Under the pieces are notes generated by a model that made no database searches, was not told the origin of the DNA, and worked only from the letters and a program-made list of their open reading frames with translations. From Hirudinaria manillensis (taxonomy: Eukaryota; Annelida; Clitellata; Hirudinida; Hirudinidae), in NCBI GenBank assembly GCA_034509925.1, contig CM067527.1:12703001-12767000 (forward strand): DNA of 64,000 nt, written 5' to 3'. The translations under genes were made by a program, and so were the position numbers. Of this stretch, positions 52,030 through 63,289 are shown piece by piece. The first letter of the stretch is position 1. The number at the start of each line of letters is the position of its first letter.

Positions 52030-52572
52030 ATGGCGGATGAACTCAGCGTTTACTTTAGCAACGTCGTTTGCTCGTTCAAAACGTCACATCCCATCGACCT
52101 GAGACTGCTCTGTTCCAGAGCAAATAACATCGTCTACGATGCACGAAAAAATATGTGTCGCATGGACTTGACGGAACCGAGAGTATTCGCCAGCATTTGG
52201 TCGACCGGCAAGGTCGTGTGTGCCGGGGCGCAGCTCGAGCAAGAAGCTTTGGACAACGCCAAATTCGTTGCAAGACTAATAAGGAACCTCGGTTTCCAAG
52301 TGGAAATGCGCAATTACAGGATCACGAATGTGATGGCATCCTGCAAATTGCCATTCAAAGTCGACCTGAACCTGTTGTCGAGAAATTGCCCCGGCCTAAT
52401 CTACGAGGCAGAGATTCACCCGGGAGCGATGTTGAAAATTCCCGAGTACAATACCTCAATGACGATCTTCAACTCCGGTAGCATGACCATGTTCGGGACG
52501 AGTTGTCAAAATATACTCAAGGCGGTCGAGAAATTCCTGATATCCACGGGATATCCCGTGGTACAGGATTAA
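52030..52572 (+). CDS. TRF2/TBPL1-like factor, array copy 3
   Basis: Asn119 variant, with AAACA before the start. The upstream spacer changes here to GCTATCAGG, the type shared by copies 3 to 9, 13 and 14. Confidence 0.95.
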   Translation: MADELSVYFSNVVCSFKTSHPIDLRLLCSRANNIVYDARKNMCRMDLTEPRVFASIWSTGKVVCAGAQLEQEALDNAKFVARLIRNLGFQVEMRNYRITNVMASCKLPFKVDLNLLSRNCPGLIYEAEIHPGAMLKIPEYNTSMTIFNSGSMTMFGTSCQNILKAVEKFLISTGYPVVQD

Positions 52573-53002
52573 CGAGGGACGAATGGAATTGATTTCGTGG
52601 TCATTTTCTGAAGAAAAGGGATTGTTTTGATCGGGAGACTTTTTATTATGTATCAAAATAAATTATTATCGAATTAAATATTTGTTATTTTTAGAATATT
52701 TAAATTTCCAAATTTCAAACAAAAAAAACGTAAAAAAAATGCGCTCTAAAATCGGGAGGGAAATGCCGGGATCGAAATTACGATTTTTTTTTTTTTTATA
52801 AAAAATAACAATATTATTACCAAATATTTTTTGGAACGGCGCCAACTTCGAACAATGGCGCGCATCGTCGCTAGCGCGCATGCTGCTATCAGGCATTCAT
52901 AGACATCTATATAAGGCCGCGCGCCGTGAAATTCATCATTTCCACATTCGCTTGGCGTTCTGACGGGTGAGGCTCCGATAAGCGTGCGAATATACTTAGA
53001 CA

Positions 53003-53545
53003 ATGGCGGATGAACTCAGCGTTTACTTTAGCAACGTCGTTTGCTCGTTCAAAACGTCACATCCCATCGACCTGAGACTGCTCTGCTCCAGAGCAAATAA
53101 CATCGTCTACGATGCACGAAAAAATATGTGTCGCATGGACTTGACGGAACCGAGAGTATTCGCCAGCATTTGGTCGACCGGCAAGGTCGTGTGTGCCGGG
53201 GCGCAGCTCGAGCAAGAAGCTTTGGACAACGCCAAATTCGTTGCAAGACTAATAAGGAACCTCGGTTTCCAAGTGGAAATGCGCAATTACAGGATCACGA
53301 ATGTGATGGCATCCTGCAAATTGCCATTCAAAGTCGACCTGAACCTGTTGTCGAGAAATTGCCCCGGCCTAATCTACGAGGCAGAGATTCACCCGGGAGC
53401 GATGTTGAAAATTCCCGAGTACAATACCTCAATGACGATCTTCAACTCCGGTAGCATGACCATGTTCGGGACGAGTTGTCAAAATATACTCAAGGCGGTC
53501 GAGAAATTCCTGATATCCACGGGATATCCCGTGGTACAGGATTAA
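53003..53545 (+). CDS. TRF2/TBPL1-like factor, array copy 4
   Basis: Last of the three contiguous Asn119 copies. It combines Asn119 with AGACA before the start and the silent TCTGCTCC variant, a combination found nowhere else in the array. Its upstream poly-T run is the longest, which explains the 973-bp unit. Confidence 0.95.
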   Translation: MADELSVYFSNVVCSFKTSHPIDLRLLCSRANNIVYDARKNMCRMDLTEPRVFASIWSTGKVVCAGAQLEQEALDNAKFVARLIRNLGFQVEMRNYRITNVMASCKLPFKVDLNLLSRNCPGLIYEAEIHPGAMLKIPEYNTSMTIFNSGSMTMFGTSCQNILKAVEKFLISTGYPVVQD

Positions 53546-53970
53546 CGAGGGACGAATGGAATTGATTTCGTGGTCATTTTCTGAAGAAAAGGGATTGTTT
53601 TGATCGGGAGACTTTTTATTATGTATCAAAATAAATTATTATCGAATTAAATATTTGTTATTTTTAGAATATTTAAATTTCCAAATTTAAAACAAAAAAA
53701 ACGTAAAAAAAATGCGCTCTAAAATCGGGAGGGAAATGCCGGGATCGAAATTACGATTTTTTTTTATAAAAAATAACAATATTATTACCAAATATTTTTT
53801 GGAACGGCGCCAACTTCGAACAATGGCGCGCATCGTCGCTAGCGCGCATGCTGCTATCAGGCATTCATAGACATCTATATAAGGCCGCGCGCCGTGAAAT
53901 TCATCATTTCCACATTCGCTTGGCGTTCTGACGGGTGAGGCTCCGATAAGCGTGCGAATATACTTAAACA

Positions 53971-54513
53971 ATGGCGGATGAACTCAGCGTTTACTTTAGC
54001 AACGTCGTTTGCTCGTTCAAAACGTCACATCCCATCGACCTGAGACTGCTCTGTTCCAGAGCAAATAACATCGTCTACGATGCACGAAAAAATATGTGTC
54101 GCATGGACTTGACGGAACCGAGAGTATTCGCCAGCATTTGGTCGACCGGCAAGGTCGTGTGTGCCGGGGCGCAGCTCGAGCAAGAAGCTTTGGACAACGC
54201 CAAATTCGTTGCAAGACTAATAAGGAACCTCGGTTTCCAAGTGGAAATGCGCAATTACAGGATCACGAATGTGATGGCATCCTGCAAATTGCCATTCAAA
54301 GTCGACCTGAACCTGTTGTCGAGAAAGTGCCCCGGCCTAATCTACGAGGCAGAGATTCACCCGGGAGCGATGTTGAAAATTCCCGAGTACAATACCTCAA
54401 TGACGATCTTCAACTCCGGTAGCATGACCATGTTCGGGACGAGTTGTCAAAATATACTCAAGGCGGTCGAGAAATTCCTGATATCCACGGGATATCCCGT
54501 GGTACAGGATTAA
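53971..54513 (+). CDS. TRF2/TBPL1-like factor, array copy 5
   Basis: Back to Lys119, with AAACA and TCTGTTCC. The protein is identical to copy 1. Confidence 0.95.
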   Translation: MADELSVYFSNVVCSFKTSHPIDLRLLCSRANNIVYDARKNMCRMDLTEPRVFASIWSTGKVVCAGAQLEQEALDNAKFVARLIRNLGFQVEMRNYRITNVMASCKLPFKVDLNLLSRKCPGLIYEAEIHPGAMLKIPEYNTSMTIFNSGSMTMFGTSCQNILKAVEKFLISTGYPVVQD

Positions 54514-54937
54514 CGAGGGACGAATGGAATTGATTTCGTGGTCATTTTCTGAAGAAAAGGGATTGTTTTGATCGGGAGACTTTTTATTATGTATCAAAAT
54601 AAATTATTATCGAATTAAATATTTGTTATTTTTAGAATATTTAAATTTCCAAATTTAAAACAAAAAAACGTAAAAAAAATGCGCTCTAAAATCGGGAGGG
54701 AAATGCCGGGATCGAAATTACGATTTTTTTTTATAAAAAATAACAATATTATTACCAAATATTTTTTGGAACGGCGCCAACTTCGAACAATGGCGCGCAT
54801 CGTCGCTAGCGCGCATGCTGCTATCAGGCATTCATAGACATCTATATAAGGCCGCGCGCCGTGAAATTCATCATTTCCACATTCGCTTGGCGTTCTGACG
54901 GGTGAGGCTCCGATAAGCGTGCGAATATACTTAAACA

Positions 54938-55480
54938 ATGGCGGATGAACTCAGCGTTTACTTTAGCAACGTCGTTTGCTCGTTCAAAACGTCACATCCC
55001 ATCGACCTGAGACTGCTCTGTTCCAGAGCAAATAACATCGTCTACGATGCACGAAAAAATATGTGTCGCATGGACTTGACGGAACCGAGAGTATTCGCCA
55101 GCATTTGGTCGACCGGCAAGGTCGTGTGTGCCGGGGCGCAGCTCGAGCAAGAAGCTTTGGACAACGCCAAATTCGTTGCAAGACTAATAAGGAACCTCGG
55201 TTTCCAAGTGGAAATGCGCAATTACAGGATCACGAATGTGATGGCATCCTGCAAATTGCCATTCAAAGTCGACCTGAACCTGTTGTCGAGAAAGTGCCCC
55301 GGCCTAATCTACGAGGCAGAGATTCACCCGGGAGCGATGTTGAAAATTCCCGAGTACAATACCTCAATGACGATCTTCAACTCCGGTAGCATGACCATGT
55401 TCGGGACGAGTTGTCAAAATATACTCAAGGCGGTCGAGAAATTCCTGATATCCACGGGATATCCCGTGGTACAGGATTAA
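54938..55480 (+). CDS. TRF2/TBPL1-like factor, array copy 6
   Basis: Lys119, AAACA and TCTGTTCC, the same haplotype as copies 5 and 7. The A run in the upstream spacer is slightly shortened, giving a 967-bp unit. Confidence 0.95.
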   Translation: MADELSVYFSNVVCSFKTSHPIDLRLLCSRANNIVYDARKNMCRMDLTEPRVFASIWSTGKVVCAGAQLEQEALDNAKFVARLIRNLGFQVEMRNYRITNVMASCKLPFKVDLNLLSRKCPGLIYEAEIHPGAMLKIPEYNTSMTIFNSGSMTMFGTSCQNILKAVEKFLISTGYPVVQD

Positions 55481-55903
55481 CGAGGGACGAATGGAATTGA
55501 TTTCGTGGTCATTTTCTGAAGAAAAGGGATTGTTTTGATCGGGAGACTTTTTATTATGTATCAAAATAAATTATTATCGAATTAAATATTTGTTATTTTT
55601 AGAATATTTAAATTTCCAAATTTAAAACAAAAAAACGTAAAAAAAATGCGCTCTAAAATCGGGAGGGAAATGCCGGGATCGAAATTACGATTTTTTTTAT
55701 AAAAAATAACAATATTATTACCAAATATTTTTTGGAACGGCGCCAACTTCGAACAATGGCGCGCATCGTCGCTAGCGCGCATGCTGCTATCAGGCATTCA
55801 TAGACATCTATATAAGGCCGCGCGCCGTGAAATTCATCATTTCCACATTCGCTTGGCGTTCTGACGGGTGAGGCTCCGATAAGCGTGCGAATATACTTAA
55901 ACA

Positions 55904-56446
55904 ATGGCGGATGAACTCAGCGTTTACTTTAGCAACGTCGTTTGCTCGTTCAAAACGTCACATCCCATCGACCTGAGACTGCTCTGTTCCAGAGCAAATA
56001 ACATCGTCTACGATGCACGAAAAAATATGTGTCGCATGGACTTGACGGAACCGAGAGTATTCGCCAGCATTTGGTCGACCGGCAAGGTCGTGTGTGCCGG
56101 GGCGCAGCTCGAGCAAGAAGCTTTGGACAACGCCAAATTCGTTGCAAGACTAATAAGGAACCTCGGTTTCCAAGTGGAAATGCGCAATTACAGGATCACG
56201 AATGTGATGGCATCCTGCAAATTGCCATTCAAAGTCGACCTGAACCTGTTGTCGAGAAAGTGCCCCGGCCTAATCTACGAGGCAGAGATTCACCCGGGAG
56301 CGATGTTGAAAATTCCCGAGTACAATACCTCAATGACGATCTTCAACTCCGGTAGCATGACCATGTTCGGGACGAGTTGTCAAAATATACTCAAGGCGGT
56401 CGAGAAATTCCTGATATCCACGGGATATCCCGTGGTACAGGATTAA
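55904..56446 (+). CDS. TRF2/TBPL1-like factor, array copy 7
   Basis: Lys119, AAACA and TCTGTTCC. It closes the shortest unit (966 bp) of the array. Confidence 0.95.
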   Translation: MADELSVYFSNVVCSFKTSHPIDLRLLCSRANNIVYDARKNMCRMDLTEPRVFASIWSTGKVVCAGAQLEQEALDNAKFVARLIRNLGFQVEMRNYRITNVMASCKLPFKVDLNLLSRKCPGLIYEAEIHPGAMLKIPEYNTSMTIFNSGSMTMFGTSCQNILKAVEKFLISTGYPVVQD

Positions 56447-56873
56447 CGAGGGACGAATGGAATTGATTTCGTGGTCATTTTCTGAAGAAAAGGGATTGTT
56501 TTGATCGGGAGACTTTTTATTATGTATCAAAATAAATTATTATCGAATTAAATATTTGTTATTTTTAGAATATTTAAATTTCCAAATTTAAAACAAAAAA
56601 AAAACGTAAAAAAAAATGCGCTCTAAAATCGGGAGGGAAATGCCGGGATCGAAATTACGATTTTTTTTATAAAAAATAACAATATTATTACCAAATATTT
56701 TTTGGAACGGCGCCAACTTCGAACAATGGCGCGCATCGTCGCTAGCGCGCATGCTGCTATCAGGCATTCATAGACATCTATATAAGGCCGCGCGCCGTGA
56801 AATTCATCATTTCCACATTCGCTTGGCGTTCTGACGGGTGAGGCTCCGATAAGCGTGCGAATATACTTAGACA

Positions 56874-57416
56874 ATGGCGGATGAACTCAGCGTTTACTTT
56901 AGCAACGTCGTTTGCTCGTTCAAAACGTCACATCCCATCGACCTGAGACTGCTCTGCTCCAGAGCAAATAACATCGTCTACGATGCACGAAAAAATATGT
57001 GTCGCATGGACTTGACGGAACCGAGAGTATTCGCCAGCATTTGGTCGACCGGCAAGGTCGTGTGTGCCGGGGCGCAGCTCGAGCAAGAAGCTTTGGACAA
57101 CGCCAAATTCGTTGCAAGACTAATAAGGAACCTCGGTTTCCAAGTGGAAATGCGCAATTACAGGATCACGAATGTGATGGCATCCTGCAAATTGCCATTC
57201 AAAGTCGACCTGAACCTGTTGTCGAGAAAGTGCCCCGGCCTAATCTACGAGGCAGAGATTCACCCGGGAGCGATGTTGAAAATTCCCGAGTACAATACCT
57301 CAATGACGATCTTCAACTCCGGTAGCATGACCATGTTCGGGACGAGTTGTCAAAATATACTCAAGGCGGTCGAGAAATTCCTGATATCCACGGGATATCC
57401 CGTGGTACAGGATTAA
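56874..57416 (+). CDS. TRF2/TBPL1-like factor, array copy 8
   Basis: Lys119 with AGACA before the start and the silent TCTGCTCC variant. The protein is identical to copy 1. Confidence 0.95.
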   Translation: MADELSVYFSNVVCSFKTSHPIDLRLLCSRANNIVYDARKNMCRMDLTEPRVFASIWSTGKVVCAGAQLEQEALDNAKFVARLIRNLGFQVEMRNYRITNVMASCKLPFKVDLNLLSRKCPGLIYEAEIHPGAMLKIPEYNTSMTIFNSGSMTMFGTSCQNILKAVEKFLISTGYPVVQD

Positions 57417-57842
57417 CGAGGGACGAATGGAATTGATTTCGTGGTCATTTTCTGAAGAAAAGGGATTGTTTTGATCGGGAGACTTTTTATTATGTATCAA
57501 AATAAATTATTATCGAATTAAATATTTGTTATTTTTAGAATATTTAAATTTCCAAATTTAAAACAAAAAAAAACGTAAAAAAAATGCGCTCTAAAATCGG
57601 GAGGGAAATGCCGGGATCGAAATTACGATTTTTTTTTATAAAAAATAACAATATTATTACCAAATATTTTTTGGAACGGCGCCAACTTCGAACAATGGCG
57701 CGCATCGTCGCTAGCGCGCATGCTGCTATCAGGCATTCATAGACATCTATATAAGGCCGCGCGCCGTGAAATTCATCATTTCCACATTCGCTTGGCGTTC
57801 TGACGGGTGAGGCTCCGATAAGCGTGCGAATATACTTAGACA

Positions 57843-58385
57843 ATGGCGGATGAACTCAGCGTTTACTTTAGCAACGTCGTTTGCTCGTTCAAAACGTCAC
57901 ATCCCATCGACCTGAGACTGCTCTGCTCCAGAGCAAATAACATCGTCTACGATGCACGAAAAAATATGTGTCGCATGGACTTGACGGAACCGAGAGTATT
58001 CGCCAGCATTTGGTCGACCGGCAAGGTCGTGTGTGCCGGGGCGCAGCTCGAGCAAGAAGCTTTGGACAACGCCAAATTCGTTGCAAGACTAATAAGGAAC
58101 CTCGGTTTCCAAGTGGAAATGCGCAATTACAGGATCACGAATGTGATGGCATCCTGCAAATTGCCATTCAAAGTCGACCTGAACCTGTTGTCGAGAAAGT
58201 GCCCCGGCCTAATCTACGAGGCAGAGATTCACCCGGGAGCGATGTTGAAAATTCCCGAGTACAATACCTCAATGACGATCTTCAACTCCGGTAGCATGAC
58301 CATGTTCGGGACGAGTTGTCAAAATATACTCAAGGCGGTCGAGAAATTCCTGATATCCACGGGATATCCCGTGGTACAGGATTAA
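57843..58385 (+). CDS. TRF2/TBPL1-like factor, array copy 9
   Basis: Lys119, AGACA and TCTGCTCC. Its 3' UTR reads TTTTCAGAAG instead of TTTTCTGAAG, a variant shared with copy 12 and the broken first unit. Confidence 0.95.
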   Translation: MADELSVYFSNVVCSFKTSHPIDLRLLCSRANNIVYDARKNMCRMDLTEPRVFASIWSTGKVVCAGAQLEQEALDNAKFVARLIRNLGFQVEMRNYRITNVMASCKLPFKVDLNLLSRKCPGLIYEAEIHPGAMLKIPEYNTSMTIFNSGSMTMFGTSCQNILKAVEKFLISTGYPVVQD

Positions 58386-58827
58386 CGAGGGACGAATGGA
58401 ATTGATTTCGTGGTCATTTTCAGAAGAAAAGGGATTGTTTTGATCGGGAGACTTTTTATTATGTATCAAAATAAAATATTATTATCGAATTAAATATTTG
58501 TTATTTTTAGAATATTTAAATTTCCAAATTTAAAACAAAAAAAAACGTAAAAAAAAATGCGCTCTAAAATCGGGAGGGAAATGCCGGGATCGAAATTACG
58601 ATTTTTTTTTAAATATTTATTTATAAAAAATAACAATATTATTAGCAAATATTTTTTGGAACGGCGCCAACTTCGAACAATGGCGCGCATCGTCGCTAGC
58701 GCGCATGCTGCTAGCAGGCATTCATAGACATCTATATAAGGCCGCGCGCCGTGAAATTCATCATTTCCACATTCGCTTGGCGTTCTGACGGGTGAGGCTC
58801 CGATAAGCGTGCGAATATACTTAAACA

Positions 58828-59370
58828 ATGGCGGATGAACTCAGCGTTTACTTTAGCAACGTCGTTTGCTCGTTCAAAACGTCACATCCCATCGACCTGA
58901 GACTGCTCTGCTCCAGAGCAAATAACATCGTCTACGATGCACGAAAAAATATGTGTCGCATGGACTTGACGGAACCGAGAGTATTCGCCAGCATTTGGTC
59001 GACCGGCAAGGTCGTGTGTGCCGGGGCGCAGCTCGAGCAAGAAGCTTTGGACAACGCCAAATTCGTTGCAAGACTAATAAGGAACCTCGGTTTCCAAGTG
59101 GAAATGCGCAATTACAGGATCACGAATGTGATGGCATCCTGCAAATTGCCATTCAAAGTCGACCTGAACCTGTTGTCGAGAAAGTGCCCCGGCCTAATCT
59201 ACGAGGCAGAGATTCACCCGGGAGCGATGTTGAAAATTCCCGAGTACAATACCTCAATGACGATCTTCAACTCCGGTAGCATGACCATGTTCGGGACGAG
59301 TTGTCAAAATATACTCAAGGCGGTCGAGAAATTCCTGATATCCACGGGATATCCCGTGGTACAGGATTAA
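58828..59370 (+). CDS. TRF2/TBPL1-like factor, array copy 10
   Basis: First unit with the longer AATATTTATTTA-type spacer. It has AAACA before the start but the TCTGCTCC coding variant, a recombinant of the two common haplotypes. Its 3' UTR has TTTCGGGGTC, shared with copy 13. Confidence 0.95.
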   Translation: MADELSVYFSNVVCSFKTSHPIDLRLLCSRANNIVYDARKNMCRMDLTEPRVFASIWSTGKVVCAGAQLEQEALDNAKFVARLIRNLGFQVEMRNYRITNVMASCKLPFKVDLNLLSRKCPGLIYEAEIHPGAMLKIPEYNTSMTIFNSGSMTMFGTSCQNILKAVEKFLISTGYPVVQD

Positions 59371-59808
59371 CGAGGGACGAATGGAATTGATTTCGGGGTC
59401 ATTTTCTGAAGAAAAGGGATTGTTTTGATCGGGAGACTTTTTATTATGTATCAAAATAAATTATTATCGAATTAAATATTTGTTATTTTTAGAATATTTA
59501 AATTTCCAAATTTCAAACAAAAAAAAACGTAAAAAAAATGCGCTCTAAAATCGGGAGGGAAATGCCGGGATCGAAATTACGATTTTTTTTAAAATATTTA
59601 TTTATAAAAAATAACAATATTATTAGCAAATATTTTTTGGAACGGCGCCAACTTCGAACAATGGCGCGCATCGTCGCTAGCGCGCATGCTGCTAGCAGGC
59701 ATTCATAGACATCTATATAAGGCCGCGCGCCGTGAAATTCATCATTTCCACATTCGCTTGGCGTTCTGACGGGTGAGGCTCCGATAAGCGTGCGAATATA
59801 CTTAAACA

Positions 59809-60351
59809 ATGGCGGATGAACTCAGCGTTTACTTTAGCAACGTCGTTTGCTCGTTCAAAACGTCACATCCCATCGACCTGAGACTGCTCTGTTCCAGAGC
59901 AAATAACATCGTCTACGATGCACGAAAAAATATGTGTCGCATGGACTTGACGGAACCGAGAGTATTCGCCAGCATTTGGTCGACCGGCAAGGTAGTGTGT
60001 GCCGGGGCGCAGCTCGAGCAAGAAGCTTTGGACAACGCCAAATTCGTTGCAAGACTAATAAGGAACCTCGGTTTCCAAGTGGAAATGCGCAATTACAGGA
60101 TCACGAATGTGATGGCATCCTGCAAATTGCCATTCAAAGTCGACCTGAACCTGTTGTCGAGAAAGTGCCCCGGCCTAATCTACGAGGCAGAGATTCACCC
60201 GGGAGCGATGTTGAAAATTCCCGAGTACAATACCTCAATGACGATCTTCAACTCCGGTAGCATGACCATGTTCGGGACGAGTTGTCAAAATATACTCAAG
60301 GCGGTCGAGAAATTCCTGATATCCACGGGATATCCCGTGGTACAGGATTAA
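59809..60351 (+). CDS. TRF2/TBPL1-like factor, array copy 11
   Basis: Lys119, AAACA and TCTGTTCC, plus a private silent change (GTA for GTC at codon 62). The protein is unchanged. Confidence 0.95.
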   Translation: MADELSVYFSNVVCSFKTSHPIDLRLLCSRANNIVYDARKNMCRMDLTEPRVFASIWSTGKVVCAGAQLEQEALDNAKFVARLIRNLGFQVEMRNYRITNVMASCKLPFKVDLNLLSRKCPGLIYEAEIHPGAMLKIPEYNTSMTIFNSGSMTMFGTSCQNILKAVEKFLISTGYPVVQD

Positions 60352-60791
60352 CGAGGGACGAATGGAATTGATTTCGTGGTCATTTTCTGAAGAAAAGGGA
60401 TTGTTTTGATCGGGAGACTTTTTATTATGTATCAAAATAAATTATTATCGAATTAAATATTTGTTATTTTTAGAATATTTAAATTTCCAAATTTAAAACA
60501 AAAAAAAAACGTAAAAGAAAATGCGCTCTAAAATCGGGAGGGAAATGCCGGGATCGAAATTACGATTTTTTTTTAAATATTTATTTATAAAAAATAACAA
60601 TATTATTAGCAAATATTTTTTGGAACGGCGCCAACTTCGAACAATGGCGCGCATCGTCGCTAGCGCGCATGCTGCTAGCAGGCATTCATAGACATCTATA
60701 TAAGGCCGCGCGCCGTGAAATTCATCATTTCCACATTCGCTTGGCGTTCTGACGGGTGAGGCTCCGATAAGCGTGCGAATATACTTAGACA

Positions 60792-61334
60792 ATGGCGGAT
60801 GAACTCAGCGTTTACTTTAGCAACGTCGTTTGCTCGTTCAAAACGTCACATCCCATCGACCTGAGACTGCTCTGCTCCAGAGCAAATAACATCGTCTACG
60901 ATGCACGAAAAAATATGTGTCGCATGGACTTGACGGAACCGAGAGTATTCGCCAGCATTTGGTCGACCGGCAAGGTCGTGTGTGCCGGGGCGCAGCTCGA
61001 GCAAGAAGCTTTGGACAACGCCAAATTCGTTGCAAGACTAATAAGGAACCTCGGTTTCCAAGTGGAAATGCGCAATTACAGGATCACGAATGTGATGGCA
61101 TCCTGCAAATTGCCATTCAAAGTCGACCTGAACCTGTTGTCGAGAAAGTGCCCCGGCCTAATCTACGAGGCAGAGATTCACCCGGGAGCGATGTTGAAAA
61201 TTCCCGAGTACAATACCTCAATGACGATCTTCAACTCCGGTAGCATGACCATGTTCGGGACGAGTTGTCAAAATATACTCAAGGCGGTCGAGAAATTCCT
61301 GATATCCACGGGATATCCCGTGGTACAGGATTAA
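60792..61334 (+). CDS. TRF2/TBPL1-like factor, array copy 12
   Basis: Lys119, AGACA and TCTGCTCC, with the long spacer type and GCTAGCAGG. The 3' UTR TTTTCAGAAG variant is shared with copy 9. Confidence 0.95.
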   Translation: MADELSVYFSNVVCSFKTSHPIDLRLLCSRANNIVYDARKNMCRMDLTEPRVFASIWSTGKVVCAGAQLEQEALDNAKFVARLIRNLGFQVEMRNYRITNVMASCKLPFKVDLNLLSRKCPGLIYEAEIHPGAMLKIPEYNTSMTIFNSGSMTMFGTSCQNILKAVEKFLISTGYPVVQD

Positions 61335-61777
61335 CGAGGGACGAATGGAATTGATTTCGTGGTCATTTTCAGAAGAAAAGGGATTGTTTTGATCGGGAGA
61401 CTTTTTATTATGTATCAAAATAAAATATTATCGAATTAAATATTTGTTATTTTTAGAATATGTAAATTTCCAAATTTAAAACAAGAAAAAAAAACGGGGA
61501 AAAAATGCGCTCTAAAATCGGGAGGGAAATGCCGGGATCGAAATTACGATTTTTATTTAAAATATTTTTTTAATAAAAAATAACAATATTATTAGCAAAT
61601 ATTTTTTGGAACGGCGCCAACTTCGAACAATGGCGCGCATCGTCGCTAGCGCGCATGCTGCTATCAGGCATTCATAGACATCTATATAAGGCCGCGCGCC
61701 GTGAAATTCATCATTTCCACATTCGCTTGGCGTTCTGACGGGTGAGGCTCCGATAAGCGTGCGAATATACTTAGACA

Positions 61778-62320
61778 ATGGCGGATGAACTCAGCGTTTA
61801 CTTTAGCAACGTCGTTTGCTCGTTCAAAACGTCACATCCCATCGACCTGAGACTGCTCTGCTCCAGAGCAAATAACATCGTCTACGATGCACGAAAAAAT
61901 ATGTGTCGCATGGACTTGACGGAACCGAGAGTATTCGCCAGCATTTGGTCGACCGGCAAGGTCGTGTGTGCCGGGGCGCAGCTCGAGCAAGAAGCTTTGG
62001 ACAACGCCAAATTCGTTGCAAGACTAATAAGGAACCTCGGTTTCCAAGTGGAAATGCGCAATTACAGGATCACGAATGTGATGGCATCCTGCAAATTGCC
62101 ATTCAAAGTCGACCTGAACCTGTTGTCGAGAAAGTGCCCCGGCCTAATCTACGAGGCAGAGATTCACCCGGGAGCGATGTTGAAAATTCCCGAGTACAAT
62201 ACCTCAATGACGATCTTCAACTCCGGTAGCATGACCATGTTCGGGACGAGTTGTCAAAATATACTCAAGGCGGTCGAGAAATTCCTGATATCCACGGGAT
62301 ATCCCGTGGTACAGGATTAA
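61778..62320 (+). CDS. TRF2/TBPL1-like factor, array copy 13
   Basis: Lys119, AGACA and TCTGCTCC. The upstream spacer is the most diverged of the array (AACGGGGAAAAAATGCG, TTTTTATTTAAAATATT), while the promoter and gene remain intact. Confidence 0.95.
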   Translation: MADELSVYFSNVVCSFKTSHPIDLRLLCSRANNIVYDARKNMCRMDLTEPRVFASIWSTGKVVCAGAQLEQEALDNAKFVARLIRNLGFQVEMRNYRITNVMASCKLPFKVDLNLLSRKCPGLIYEAEIHPGAMLKIPEYNTSMTIFNSGSMTMFGTSCQNILKAVEKFLISTGYPVVQD

Positions 62321-62746
62321 CGAGGGACGAATGGAATTGATTTCGGGGTCATTTTCTGAAGAAAAGGGATTGTTTTGATCGGGAGACTTTTTATTATGTA
62401 TCAAAATAAAATATTATCGAATTAAATATTTCTTATTTTTAGAATATTTATATTTTCAAATTTAAAACAAAAAAAAACGTAAAAAAAATGCGCTCTAAAA
62501 TCGGGAGGGAAATGCCGGGATCGAAATTACGATTTTTTTTTATAAAAAATAACAATATTATTACCAAATATTTTTTGGAACGGCGCCAACTTCGAACAAT
62601 GGCGCGCATCGTCGCTAGCGCGCATGCTGCTATCAGGCATTCATAGACATCTATATAAGGCCGCGCGCCGTGAAATTCATCATTTCCACATTCGCTTGGC
62701 GTTCTGACGGGTGAGGCTCCGATAAGCGTGCGAATATACTTAGACA

Positions 62747-63289
62747 ATGGCGGATGAACTCAGCGTTTACTTTAGCAACGTCGTTTGCTCGTTCAAAACG
62801 TCACATCCCATCGACCTGAGACTGCTCTGCTCCAGAGCAAATAACATCGTCTACGATGCACGAAAAAATATGTGTCGCATGGACTTGACGGAACCGAGAG
62901 TATTCGCCAGCATTTGGTCGACCGGCAAGGTCGTGTGTGCCGGGGCGCAGCTCGAGCAAGAAGCTTTGGACAACGCCAAATTCGTTGCAAGACTAATAAG
63001 GAACCTCGGTTTCCAAGTGGAAATGCGCAATTACAGGATCACGAATGTGATGGCATCCTGCAAATTGCCATTCAAAGTCGACCTGAACCTGTTGTCGAGA
63101 AAGTGCCCCGGCCTAATCTACGAGGCAGAGATTCACCCGGGAGCGATGTTGAAAATTCCCGAGTACAATACCTCAATGACGATCTTCAACTCCGGTAGCA
63201 TGACCATGTTCGGGACGAGTTGTCAAAATATACTCAAGGCGGTCGAGAAATTCCTGATATCCACGGGATATCCCGTGGTACAGGATTAA
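62747..63289 (+). CDS. TRF2/TBPL1-like factor, array copy 14 (last)
   Basis: Lys119, AGACA and TCTGCTCC. The 3' flank TTCTTATTTTTAGAATATTTATATTTTC matches the spacer before copies 1 and 14 more than the inner spacers. The array stops about 264 bases after this stop codon. Confidence 0.95.
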   Translation: MADELSVYFSNVVCSFKTSHPIDLRLLCSRANNIVYDARKNMCRMDLTEPRVFASIWSTGKVVCAGAQLEQEALDNAKFVARLIRNLGFQVEMRNYRITNVMASCKLPFKVDLNLLSRKCPGLIYEAEIHPGAMLKIPEYNTSMTIFNSGSMTMFGTSCQNILKAVEKFLISTGYPVVQD

